A stretch of 64,000 bases of DNA, taken from positions 640,750-704,749 of the forward strand of contig NW_005200507.1 of assembly GCF_000372725.1 (NCBI RefSeq). Reading direction: 5' to 3'. The notes beneath the pieces were generated by a model. The model worked only from the letters and a program-made list of their open reading frames with translations. It had not been told where the DNA came from and made no database searches. Numbering within the stretch: position 1 is the stretch's first letter; every line of letters begins with the position of its first letter. Of this stretch, positions 19,894-29,515 are shown piece after piece. Both the position numbers and the translations under genes were made by a program. The DNA comes from Emiliania huxleyi CCMP1516 (taxonomy: Eukaryota > Haptophyta > Isochrysidales > Noelaerhabdaceae).

Positions 19894-20934
19894 TCACCGC
19901 GCCGCCGAGCTCGGGCGAATCGCGACCGTCCCGTGGCCACCGCCGCCCAGGAGCAGCTCGAGCCGCAGCGGCGGCGGGAGGGGCGCGGCGGGCTTGCCCG
20001 CGCCGCCGGCGCCCGCGCGGGCGGTGTGCAGCAGCATGGCCTCGACGCTGTCGGCCGCGTCCTCGCCCGCCTCGGGCCAGCGGGGTCGGCGGCGGAGGCA
20101 GAGCGCGTAGGTGCACAGCCCTGTGAGCGGGTCGCGCTGCTGCGGCGCCGGGAAGGCGTCGGGCAGCGGCTTGCTGGCGGGGGTGCGGGTCCAGACGAGG
20201 GAGAGAGAGCGGCGCTGCAGCAGGTCGGCCAGCACGAGCGGCAGCGCCGCGTCGGGGTCGGCGAGCGAGGGCAGCCGCTGCTGTGCGCGGCCGAGCCACT
20301 GGAAGCGAGATGCAGAGTCGACGGCGAGGAGGCGGAGGGCGGCGGCCGGAGGCAGCCCGCCGGGCGGCGAGGCGGAGGCGGCGGGCTCGGCGCCGCCGCC
20401 GTGGTGGATGTAGCCCAGCACCGCGTGCAGGGCCAGCGTCAGCTCGTGCCTGTCTGCCGCCCGCAGCACGTGCAGCCGGCGGAGGCAGCCGTCGACAAAC
20501 GCGGCCTCGGAGGCGTCCTCCGGCTCGGAGCTGCAGCCCGAGCCGGGGCTGCCCGCGGAGCCGCGGGCGAGGCCGCGCGCCGCCCGGTGGCGGCGGCGCA
20601 GGTCGAGCGCGAGCCGGGCGAGGTCCACGCCGTCCGTGTCAATCAGGACGGCGTGCGCGCCGAGGCCGCCACAGGCGACGGGCAGGACGCAGCGCGCGAG
20701 GATCTCGAAGAGCGTCGCCGTCTTCCCGCTCCCCGGCTCGCCGCTGATCTCGAGCGCCTCGCCAGCGTGGAGCACCACCTGGTGCGGCAGCTCGGCCGCC
20801 GCGTCAATCAGGCGGAGCGGCGGCCGCGAGAGGCGGCCGAACAGGTCAAAGGCGGTCTCGCACGGGCGCCAGCGGAAGCGCTCGCCCAGCACCTCGTTCT
20901 GGAAGGCGGCGGGGCACGGGGCGACGGGAGACAT
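19894..20934 (-). CDS. XRCC2: XRCC2-like RAD51 paralog
   Basis: A single-exon protein of 346 residues (human XRCC2 is 280). I use the ATG at 20934. The Walker A motif GEPGSGKT is at about residues 65-72, followed by ATLFEILARCVLPVACGGLG and VLIDTDGVDLARL, a close match to the XRCC2 pattern of P-loop, ARCILP and IDTD. Walker B is LRLLAVDSASRFQWLGR. The basic, low-complexity C-terminus extends beyond the usual length. RAD51 paralogs help load RAD51 on single-stranded DNA during homologous recombination in the nucleus. The gene is divergent from the ankyrin gene across 330 bp. Confidence 0.85.
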   Translation of the reverse strand: MSPVAPCPAAFQNEVLGERFRWRPCETAFDLFGRLSRPPLRLIDAAAELPHQVVLHAGEALEISGEPGSGKTATLFEILARCVLPVACGGLGAHAVLIDTDGVDLARLALDLRRRHRAARGLARGSAGSPGSGCSSEPEDASEAAFVDGCLRRLHVLRAADRHELTLALHAVLGYIHHGGGAEPAASASPPGGLPPAAALRLLAVDSASRFQWLGRAQQRLPSLADPDAALPLVLADLLQRRSLSLVWTRTPASKPLPDAFPAPQQRDPLTGLCTYALCLRRRPRWPEAGEDAADSVEAMLLHTARAGAGGAGKPAAPLPPPLRLELLLGGGGHGTVAIRPSSAAR

Positions 20935-21264
20935 GTCTCGTGTCCGGGCCGGACGCAAAGCGGTGGCGGTGGAAGGGCGGCAAAAGTTTTCTCACCCCCG
21001 CTGGCAAAAGAATTTTTCCAAGTTCGAACCAGGTGCGGACTGGCGCGCCATCCCCGCGTTGCTTATTTTTTATTTCTTTCTTTCGGACTGGCGCATGCTA
21101 CACTGGCGAGTAGAGGCCCCGCCCACCCAGGGACCCTCTCCGAGGACCCAGCTCTTTCGAGGACTCGCCGGGGCTCTGCTCCAAGAGACCTCGAGAGAGC
21201 GTGCGTGCGCCTCTCCTCGCCAGCGTGCTGCATGTAGAATCAAAAAAAAGACCTTTAGTTGCGA
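20935..21264. promoter_or_regulatory. bidirectional spacer between XRCC2 and the ankyrin gene
   Basis: This is the shared upstream region of two divergent genes. It has AT-rich patches at 20985-21015 and 21060-21085, the latter with a short TTTC run that resembles a retroelement tail. A GGACTGGCGC motif occurs twice (about 21040 and 21085) and recurs elsewhere in the window. No defined promoter element can be assigned. Confidence 0.35.
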
Positions 21265-22311
21265 ATGGACGCCCTCCTCCGCTCGTCTCGCGCTGCGCGG
21301 CTCCTCCTCCGCTCGTCTCGCGCTGCGCGGCTCGCGCTCGGCTCCGCCGCCGCGCTCGGCTCCGCCTCCGCCGCCGCCGCCAGCGCGTCCGCCCTCTGCG
21401 AGCACCCGGACGCGCGATGGTTCCGCGAGCAGGCCGATCACCAAGCGCTGGGACTGACGGCGGTGGAGGAGGCGCGGCAGGGGCACTGGTACGAGGTGGC
21501 GCGAAAGTGCCGCGAGGGCGACCCCAACGAGGTGGACGTGCGAGGCGTTTCGGTGCTGCACTTCGCCGCAAAGGCCGGGCGGCGGCAGCTGGTCGACATC
21601 TTGCTCGGGCTGGGTGCAACGCCTGGCGCGGCGGACAGGGTGCACGGGCGCACTCCGCTGCACCTCGCCGCTGCTGCGGGCCACATGTCGACGATGCAGG
21701 CGCTGCTGGACGCGGGCGCAGACGCTGCGGCGGCCGACGCCGCGGGCGCGACGCCGCTGCACCTGGCCGCTCAGGCGGGCGAGCGGGGCGCGGTGAAGCT
21801 GCTGCTCGGGCGGTGCGACCCAAACGTGCGAGACTTGTACGGCGTGACGCCGCTGCACAAGGCGGTCGCCTTCGGGCAGGCGACGAGCGTGGCGGCGCTG
21901 CTCGACGACCCGCGCACCGAGGTGGACCGGCCGGTCGGCGAGCCGAGGGCGCCGGCCGAGCACGGTGCCCTCTCCGGCGGCGAGACGCCGCTGCTGCTCG
22001 CCGCCTCGCACACGTACCACTTCCACCACACGAAGCACACGCGCATCGCGAGCCTGCTGCTTGCTGCGGGCGCAGACCCGAACCTGGTCGTCGCCGAGGC
22101 GGGCGGTCAGACCGCGGCGCACCGCGCTGCGCAGGCGGGGAACGCGGGGGTGGTGGCGAGCCTCCTCCGGTGCGGCCGTGCGCGGTGGGAGCTGCGCGAC
22201 GACCGAGGCCGCACTCCGCGCGAGCTCGCCGAGGAGCACGGCAGGACAGAGGTGACGAGGCTACTGGATGCCGCGGGGGTGACACGGACAGGCAAAAATA
22301 ACGATACATAA
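21265..22311 (+). CDS. ankyrin-repeat protein with probable organelle presequence
   Basis: A single-exon protein of 348 residues starting at the ATG at 21265. The N-terminus is a basic, Ser/Arg/Leu-rich, acid-free stretch in which LLRSSRAARL occurs twice in a row (an exact 30-bp tandem duplication). That composition suggests mitochondrial or plastid import. Ankyrin repeats follow: RGVSVLHFAAKAGRRQLVDI, HGRTPLHLAAAAGHMSTMQA, AGATPLHLAAQAGERGAVKL, YGVTPLHKAVAFGQATSVAA, ETPLLLAASHTYHFHHTKHT, GQTAAHRAAQAGNAGVVASL and RGRTPRELAEEHGRTEVTRL. Ankyrin stacks bind partner proteins; no enzymatic domain is present. The partner is unknown. Confidence 0.85.
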   Translation: MDALLRSSRAARLLLRSSRAARLALGSAAALGSASAAAASASALCEHPDARWFREQADHQALGLTAVEEARQGHWYEVARKCREGDPNEVDVRGVSVLHFAAKAGRRQLVDILLGLGATPGAADRVHGRTPLHLAAAAGHMSTMQALLDAGADAAAADAAGATPLHLAAQAGERGAVKLLLGRCDPNVRDLYGVTPLHKAVAFGQATSVAALLDDPRTEVDRPVGEPRAPAEHGALSGGETPLLLAASHTYHFHHTKHTRIASLLLAAGADPNLVVAEAGGQTAAHRAAQAGNAGVVASLLRCGRARWELRDDRGRTPRELAEEHGRTEVTRLLDAAGVTRTGKNNDT

Positions 22312-22924
22312 CGAAACCAGAGTGCACAGAGACAGAGCCTCGGTTTTACCCATCTCCTAGAAGGGGTGTCCGTTTGTATTTTCGGCTGAGTGCTGAGATC
22401 TGAGTGAACCTGTGCGACAACCTTGATCCTTCTACCTTGCGAGAGAGAGAGATGCAGATCTCTTTTTGAAAAATCTCTCTATCTCTTTCTTCTTGAGAAC
22501 CTGAGAAGCTGCCGAGCCCAAATCACAGTGAGAGTCGTGATTTCTTGTTGGTTTTCAAAAATCTCTCTGTCTTTATGTGTAAAGACTGAGTGCAGAAGAT
22601 CCGACAGTGGAGTTTATTTTAGCCGCGCCCGAGGGCGAGGCTCGAAACGGCCGAGCACCCTGCACCGCACCCCCTCCCCGACGACGCCCGAGACCCTAGC
22701 CGAGACCCCGCAGATGCCGGTCAGCGCTGAAGCTGGCACCGCAAACCGTTTTAAGAACAGTCCCTCCTATTCAAAGAAAGAAAAATAACTCGAAGAACGG
22801 CGCCTGGAGTGGTTTGCGAGGAAAGCGTGATAAGGAGGCCTTGATCCCTTGATCACGCTCTGCTGCTGCTGCTGCTGCTGCTGCTGTTACCTCCAGTCCC
22901 ACTCCACTGTCGGCAATACTCGCC
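22312..22924. other. intergenic region with a hairpin repeat and (CTG)n
   Basis: Positions 22504-22553 are a minus-strand copy of the two-hairpin repeat found also at 27092, 35141, 46306 and 63166. A nearby AAAAATCTCTCT occurs twice. A (CTG)9-type run occupies about 22858-22886, some 40 bp before the next start codon and so probably in its 5' UTR. No gene is seen. Confidence 0.6.
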
Positions 22925-25264
22925 ATGTCCGAGCGCACGTCGATTCCTGACGAGAAAACGCTTGAGCGGCTCCGCTCCGACTACGGCCAAGCCAAGCCGC
23001 GCGTCGCACCGCTGGTCGCGCTGCGGCCGGAAGAGCCACACTCTGAGCCGGGATGCGTCACGAAGGCGCACCGCTATTTTTGCGGCTCGGTGAAGGCCAC
23101 CAGCTACACGATGCTGGCGCTTCTTTCGTTTGCGGCACTGTTCTGGATTCCGATGATCTGGTACGTTATTATTCCGGCAGTGCTCGACATGCTCGTCGGC
23201 GCAACGAGCATCAACATCCATAACGCGACGATGAGCGCTCCAACCGAGACCAGCATGAGGGTCTCCGCCGTCGTTGAGATCAACAACGCCGGCGCGCCGC
23301 CCATTCCCCGCCGCCGCCCATTCCCTTGCCTCACCTCCGGCCCGGTGTTAGGTCCCTTCGGGTGCGACGTCGACGCCTTCAACGCCACCGTCCATGGCCC
23401 GCCAGAGGAGGGCGCGCCCAGCGGCCGGACGATCGGCTGGATGGTGGTCCCGCCATTCACGCTCAAGGGCAACGGCCCGGGCGTCATCAATCCGTCTACA
23501 GTGATGCACGTGACCGACGCCGCGGCCTTCAACAGGGCGCGCTGCACTTCCCGCCCCCGCCCCCAGCGAGGAGCCTTCTCACCCCTCCTAGTGCCTCTGA
23601 CCGCCCGCCTCGCCCACTCAGATGGCGAAGCGTATGCTCAACGGTGACGCTGTGCCGTGGAGAATGACCGGCGAGAGCACCGTCTGGTCGATGGGGATCC
23701 CCTTCCCGCTCTCCATCGACAAGGAGACCACCTTCCCACCGATTCAGCTGACCAACTACGCCACGAGCAACCTCGAGATGTCGCACGGCAACACGACGAC
23801 CAACCAGCTCGTGATTGACGCGGACGTGAGCTTTTACTCCGCATCGCCCATGCGTCTCGAGGGATTCGGCCTCCTCAAGGCAGAGCTCTACTACGACGTG
23901 TCCGGCAACAACCCCGACCTCAGCCCAGCCGAACGTCTCAAGCTCGCCGGGCCTCCGCTTCGGGCAGGACACGTCAAGATGGGCGAGTGCCACATGTACG
24001 ACTACACCGTGGTTCAGGGGATGAACACCATCAAGACGCGCATCTACCTCGACGCAAACTACGCGACGGGCCAGTCGCTCGGTCGCTGGGCGTCCGAGTT
24101 CGACCAGACCATCGTCTCGGTCGGGCCGACCAACATCTCGCCATTCATCGACGGCATCTGGGAGGGCGCCAACGACATGCCGGGCTCGAGCATCACCCTG
24201 TACACCGCCACCTTTGTCACGGCGGACACCCTCGGTGTGCACGCGCCCAAACACCCACCTCGTCTCCCCGTCCCCCCGGGCACGCAATTGACCGCTCCCC
24301 CCCCCGCCTCGCCGCAGTCAAGGGCTACAACCCAAAGACGGGCGAGCCGTGCAAAGTCTGGGTGCGCGCGCCTCGCCTGCCGCCCCCCGCCTGCTTGCGC
24401 GCTCGTCCTGGGTGCGTACGTTCCATCCAGCCACATCGTCGCTCGCAGGACGGGGGCATCGACTCCTGTGACCGGGGCTCGACGGTGATGGGCATGAACC
24501 CGTTCAAGCGCGAGTGGTTCATCAAGGACATCGAGTACGAGACCTACCTCGAGCAGGAGTACGAGTACAGCGGCACCTTCCTCACCAAGGTGATCCCCGG
24601 CCAGGAGAATGTCGAGGTGCCGTTCACCGGCGGCACCACTGTTGGCGACCTCTTCAACATACCGGCTGTCAGCTTCAGCTGCGGCCGCTCCAACGTGCTC
24701 GGGCGCACCTTCTCCAAGCCGGGCATGTGGGCCGGCTACCCGAACCACTCTCCGGGGGTGGGCCTCTCCTACCCGCCCGACGACCCGAACACGACCGGCG
24801 TCGATGAGAACCTCCAGGCGCGGCTGGCAGACGCCGTCATTCCGGTCCCGCCGGCGACGGTTGCGGCGGACGGCACTCTGATCCCGTCCGTCTACAGCTT
24901 CACCATGCCCGTGCACCCGATCCCGGGGACGAGTGTGGACAGAAGCGGCGACGGGCCGTGCATCTGGGGCTTGAAGAACCTCAACCCCTTTGACTGCTGC
25001 ATGACCACCATATTCACCGCGGCCGCGTGCAAGGCGGCGGAGTCGGGCAAGAAGCAGATCACGGTGACGAGCTCCGGGTCTGCTGTGATGATTGTCGACG
25101 GCGTGGAGCTCAATATCAGTACCTCAGTACGGATGCCCGTCACCTACACGAACGACGTGCTGCAGTTTGACGCCATCCCGCCCGACAGCTACGGCGCGCT
25201 CGGCCACGTCGTGGACGCCGGCTTTGGCTGCGACGACATCGAGTTTACGGGGGTCTCGGCGTGA
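22925..25264 (+). CDS. membrane-anchored LEA2/DUF3712-like protein
   Basis: Five exons (22925-23291, 23352-23536, 23622-24234, 24318-24361, 24449-25264) give 674 residues with consistent phases; the first two introns start with GC, the others with GT. A cytosolic N-terminus is followed by a membrane span (YTMLALLSFAALFWIPMIWY) near residues 60-85. The rest looks lumenal: TSINIHNATMSAPTETSMRV, VSAVVEINNAG joined to PFGCDVDAFNATVHGPPEEG, IGWMVVPPFTLKGNGPGVIN. These alternating beta-strand patterns fit LEA2-like/DUF3712 domains, which occur in membrane proteins of fungi and protists, often in tandem. The last exon has several Cys (CDRGS, NPFDCCM, FGCDD). The role is unknown. Confidence 0.65.
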
Positions 25265-25714
25265 GAGCCGCGCAGCTGCGAAGTGGCTTGGTCTCTTCTG
25301 GGGCGGGGATCGGCGTGCACGCGCCGCGAGCGCGCGGTAACGAATGACAATGAGTCGGCTGGTGTGCTGCGCGGGGATCTCGTGCGCGGGGGACGGGCGG
25401 GAGCGGGGAGGGAGTGCCGTGAGTGCCGTGTGTACTTTTGTATGTGACGTGTGACCTGTGAGCTGTGTGTGTGTGCCCCTGAACACAAGTAAACAAGTGA
25501 CGAACACTCCAATTTTTCAACAGGCTCCCGCGTTCCGACACTCACTGGCTCAGACTCACAAACCGATGCAGATGAAGATCTCAGATGTGCCGAGACAAAA
25601 TGTGCTTGTGGCCGGCCGGAGAGTTCGTGAGTTGGGGCACGGAAGCGCGGGTACAGACGCATGCCGCGCCCTTTTTCCGGGTCTCTCACGCGTCGGTGGC
25701 GAAAAGCAGCAGTC
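25265..25714. other. convergent spacer, nothing recognised
   Basis: This separates two converging genes. It has GTGTGTGTG-type low complexity near 25460 and no ORF or repeat family that I can support. Confidence 0.45.
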
Positions 25715-26965
25715 TCACTCGACGTCGTCGTCCTCGCTCATGGCGTCGTCGCTCCCCGCGAGGGAGCCATGGAGGGAGCTCTCCGGGCGGCTGCTGCTCG
25801 TGCCTGCCTTGCCGCCCTTGTCCGCCTTGGCCTTGTCGGCCGCCTTCTTCGCCTCTACCTTGGGGTCGAGGCAGAAGGTGACCGTCTGCGCGTAGCCGTA
25901 CGACGACACACCTCCCGTCTTGGTCACGCTGGCATTGGCCGGCGTCAGGCGCGGGAAGCGCTCGCGGTCCGCGCAGAGCGCCGCCGCGAGAGCGAGCGCT
26001 CCCTCGGGCCCGCTCTCGCGGCAGGCAAAGTGGACGCGGCGGAGCTGCGGGAGGCCTGCGATGAGGTGTCGGACGCCGTGAGCACCATCGAGGCGAGAGT
26101 GAGCTCGACGAGGCTCGTTGGCAGCTCGGCGAGGGCGCCGTCGACGCCTGGGAAGGGGTCCATGCGCTTCCCCTCCTTTCTCTCGCGGCCGCTGACGTAC
26201 ATCGAGCCGTGGTGGATGCAGAGCGTCTCGACGACTGGCGTCGCGGCGAAGATGGTGCGGAGAAAGCTGCCGAGCTTCTCCGAGGTGAGGTGGCCGCCGC
26301 TGTAGCTGGCGATGAGCCTCGTGATTGAGAGCTCGAGGAGGCGAGCGAAGGGCTGCGCGAGCTGGCGAAAGGGCTGAGCGTTGGAGAGCCACATCGTGAT
26401 CTTGAGCTTCTCGAGCTCAGGGAACTGAGAGGGCAACGCCTCGAGAGCTGGCCAGCCGATTCGGCCGCTCCAGCCGCCCGAAAGGTCGAGCGAGGCGAGG
26501 AGGGGCGCCGCGTCGCCGCCTCGGTTCTTGCGCCAAGCGTTCGAGAGCTGGCGCAGGACATCCGCTGCGGGGCGGGGCACGGACGGATTAGGGGGACGAA
26601 TGAGGGTGGGGTGGGGTGGGATGAGGTGGCGGGATTTGAACACCGTCGCAGGTCATGCTCAGCGAGGTGAGATGCGTGGCCTGCCCCAGCAGCCCCACGG
26701 TGTCGAAAGGGGTCGCGCCGCACTCGCGGTACGTGAAGCTCTCCAGCGTTGACGCCCACGGCTGCTTTGCCGCAAGGGTGAACACCGCCGCGGTGGCCTT
26801 CTTTCCGCCGAGGTCGAGGCTGGTGAGGTTCTTGAAGTGGAAGAGCGTCTTCTTCAGGACGTCGGGCGCGAGGGAGGCGTGTTTGTCGCCCGAGGCTATG
26901 CGAAGGCTGCGCACCGTGGTGGCGGCGTCCGGCAGAAACTTCAGGAGGCGACAACGACGCCCCAC
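25715..26965 (-). CDS. LRR-like protein (5' end not found, one frame change)
   Basis: The region encodes leucine-rich-repeat-like segments on the minus strand: FKNLTSLDLGGKKATAAVF, GLLGQATHLTSLSMTCD, then LASLDLSGGWSGRIGWPALE, FPELEKLKITMWLSNAQPF, SLVELTLASMVLTA, VRHLIAGLPQLRRVHFACRE. A GT-AG intron at 26565-26643 joins the first two parts. Near 26090 the repeat pattern passes from one frame to another with no plausible intron, which implies a small indel or an assembly error. The first coding exon is not located; the frame has no ATG before a stop at 27011. The C-terminus is Lys-rich and then acidic (GSDDAMSEDDDVE), ending at 25715. LRRs bind proteins; no F-box or kinase is visible. Confidence 0.5.
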
Positions 26966-27091
26966 GCCCCAAACCAGTACTATCCGGGCCTCTGGGGCTA
27001 CGTCCTGGTGCTAACTCCACGGAGGCGCCGCCTAAGCGACTCCTTCCTGCGAGGGGGGCGAGAGGCACTTTAGCTCCGTGCATGCACTCGA

Positions 27092-27154
27092 GACAAGAAA
27101 TCATAGCTCTGACTGTGATTTGGGCTCGGCAGCCCTCAGCCGAAGCTGGGGCCA
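27092..27154 (+). repeat. two-hairpin repeat, plus-strand copy
   Basis: This has the family core GTGATTTGGGCTCGGCAG and CCCTCAGCCGAAGCTGGGG. Downstream it is bounded by AAAAATCTCTCTC, the reverse complement of the GAGAGAGATTTTT that begins the 35141 copy. The pair suggests short terminal inverted repeats of a small non-autonomous element. Confidence 0.6.
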
Positions 27155-27209
27155 GTCCAAAAATCTCTCTCGAGACCGCCCGCGGCCCTCGCCACTCGCA
27201 AGAAGCTCA

Positions 27210-27227
27210 TTGACGATAGGAAAGAGT

Positions 27228-27315
<88 letters not shown>

Positions 27316-27320
27316 ACGAT
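27210..27320. repeat. (TC)n tract of ~84 bp between 8-bp direct repeats
   Basis: An almost pure TC tract runs from about 27229 to 27312. TTGACGAT occurs at 27210-27217 and again at 27313-27320, directly against the end of the tract. Between the left copy and the tract are only about eleven other bases. The arrangement resembles a retroelement insertion reduced to its simple-repeat tail. Confidence 0.75.
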
Positions 27321-27969
27321 CTGCTCTGCGTGCGATTGCCGTGTGGAGAACGACTGAGATACGCTGCTTCTGCAGCCCAAGCGCGGCAAGCCAATTCTTG
27401 GGGGGTCCAAGTCACTTCAATGTGAGGTACCGGGACCGGGAACCCGAGTCAATTTTGTTCTGCAGCACATTCGCTGCCTGCTAGAGGAGATCGCGCGGAC
27501 CCCCTTCCCGAACCCGCAGACCGAGCGACTCCGTCTCCGAACAGCAGCAGCTCAAGCCGGCAAGCGCGAAGTGAGACTATCTAGAGAAAAGCCGTTTGAT
27601 TTAAATGTCGACGTCCCTGTCGTAGCGTATTCGCCGCCGTAGGTGGTATGGGACGGTAAGGCCATACACTCTATGCGACGGTCGCCGCCCTACCCCACTC
27701 GGCACTCCCCACCGTGTCTGCCCCCCCCTTCACGACCCTTCTCGTCCCCGCGGCTAGAGAGAGACCTATAAGTGTAGTATCTAGTATGCCACACTCGAAG
27801 GGGTCCCCGGCCCCCTTTTGCTCTAAAAAGCCGCTAAAGCCGAGCCTTCGGGTGTGGGTAAAACAAAAGAAGAGCGCAGCCTCACTCCTCCTCGCCGTCG
27901 CTCTGATCCTCGGGCGGCATTTGCTGCTCAATCGAGCGCAGCACCTACATGGGCGAGTGGCGCGGCGCG
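27321..27969. other. intergenic stretch without a recognisable gene
   Basis: This mixes GC-rich and AT-rich patches. I find no credible ORF, RNA gene or repeat family shared with the rest of the window. Confidence 0.4.
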
Positions 27970-29335
27970 CTAGAGCGGTGGCGTTGGCAGCCAAGGCTCC
28001 GGGGGCGGCGCCTGTGCGATGCGTAGCGCGCTCTGCGAGTCGACGCCGTAACGTGCGCAGGCTAGCCTCTGCGCCCGGCCGAGGGCGAGCCTACGGGTGA
28101 CGTGGCGACAGAACGCTGAAAGGGTGGGCAGGGCATGTAAAGGGAGGGGGCCGTGCGTGTGCTCGTTGACACCTCGCGTCGCGCCATCGACCGAGCGCCA
28201 CCAAGGCGTGGCACAGCTTTTCGCACGGAGCGATGAGCCGCTCGTCGTGTGGCCCATGCAGCAGCTCGAGCACCGTCACGACGTGCTCGTAGTCAGCCGC
28301 CGCCGCCTCGTGCCGCTGCTGGCGCATCCGAATCGACGCGAGCTCGGCCCAGAGCGCGGCGCTGCGGTGGTCGCAGCAGCCAAAGGCGTGCTCCGTGTAC
28401 CCGATGGCCGAGACAAGCGCCGCCTCCGCCTGACCCCAGGCCTCAAGCTCGATGCACGCCTCGGCTAGCTGCAAGCGCAGCCGAGCCGCCTCCATGGTCC
28501 CCGCCGGCGCAGCCTCTACCTCGCTCCCCGCGAGCAGCGCTATGGCTTCGCGGCGAAGCCGGGCGGCGCGCAGGGAGCTGGGGGAGTTGTCGCGACCCGA
28601 AGAGGCCACCTTTGCCTCGAGGAGCATATTGCTGGCGAGCTCTCGGCGCGTCTCATCGAGAGCCGCTGACTCTGCGGCGGTCGGGTCGTTCACGCCCTTC
28701 GCGCTGCGGATCTGTAGCTCGCGTGCTAGGAGGCGCCGGGCCAGCGCAAAATCGGACGAGCGGCCAACGGCCATACGCGCCCAGCCGCGCAGCACCGGGC
28801 AGCACGCCACGTGTCCGCGTCCAAACACTCGGTGCATAGCGAGCAGCGAACGGTGGTAGGCATCGGCCGCTCGCTTGTACAGCGTCGCAGCATTGCCTCG
28901 TGCTTTCTGGCTGGTCCTGCCTCGCCTCCCCGGCGCCAGCACCGCGCGGGACAGGCTGTCGGCGAGCGCGAGCAGCGCCTTGGGCAGCAGCGCCTCGGCC
29001 TCTGGGCGGGCGGCGGACGCTAGCAGCATCGACTCGGCGCGCTCGGCATGCGGGATGGCAGGGAAGGGCATACCCGCGTCCAGATAGGCTCGTGCGAGCA
29101 GGAACGACGCGCGGCCGAGCTGGAAAAGGTCGTCGGCCCATGCGATTTGTGTGAGGGCGAGGCACTCGCACCGCCAGCCCACAAGGTCGAGAGCCGAGGC
29201 GGAAGTTGCGTGGTCGATGCGCCCCTCGAGCTCGCGGACACGCACCTCGGGCGACGAGTGCAGCTCCTCCTCCTCCTCCTGGGCCTCGTCCAGAACGAGG
29301 CCGGCCGGCGCGCCGCGAGCGAGCTGGGCGACCAT
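27970..29335 (-). CDS. TTC23-like tetratricopeptide protein
   Basis: Two exons (29335-28173 and 28090-27970) joined by a GT-AG intron at 28091-28172 give 427 residues. Splicing joins ALVALGRWRDAR to LALGRAQRLACARYGVDSQS, restoring a TPR helix pair. The block CLALTQIAWADDLFQLGRAS, then AYLDAGMPFPAIPHAERAES, resembles the TTC23 family signature (CIALTRI, then YL...A..HAEKA). Later repeats include IGYTEHAFGCCDHRSAALWA and AAADYEHVVTVLELLHGPHD. In animals TTC23 sits at the base of cilia in Hedgehog signalling; in an alga a ciliary or scaffolding role is inferred. The family assignment is moderate because all-helical TPR proteins look alike. Confidence 0.6.
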
Positions 29336-29377
29336 GACAACCGTCGCGTTGTGTAACCGTAAAAACGTCCATCGTCT

Positions 29378-29440
29378 CCCGGCCCTGGATGTGTGGCTGC
29401 CAACTGCACTCCAAGTGCTCCAAGCCCAAGTGCTCCAAGA
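29378..29440 (+). repeat. fragment of dispersed family C (CCAAGTGCTCCAAG end)
   Basis: The sequence CGGCCCTGGATGTG, then GCACTCCAAGTGCTCCAAG, with the last 14 bases partly repeated. This is the terminal part of the repeat seen in full at 48268-48475 and 63642-63868. It lies in the short spacer between the TTC23-like start and the end of TruB. Confidence 0.65.
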
Positions 29441-29515
29441 TCTCGGCAATTCGCCATTGTTCGGGTTTTAGTAAAAGCCTTCGCGCATCATGTGAAACGA
29501 ACACGACGTATGATA

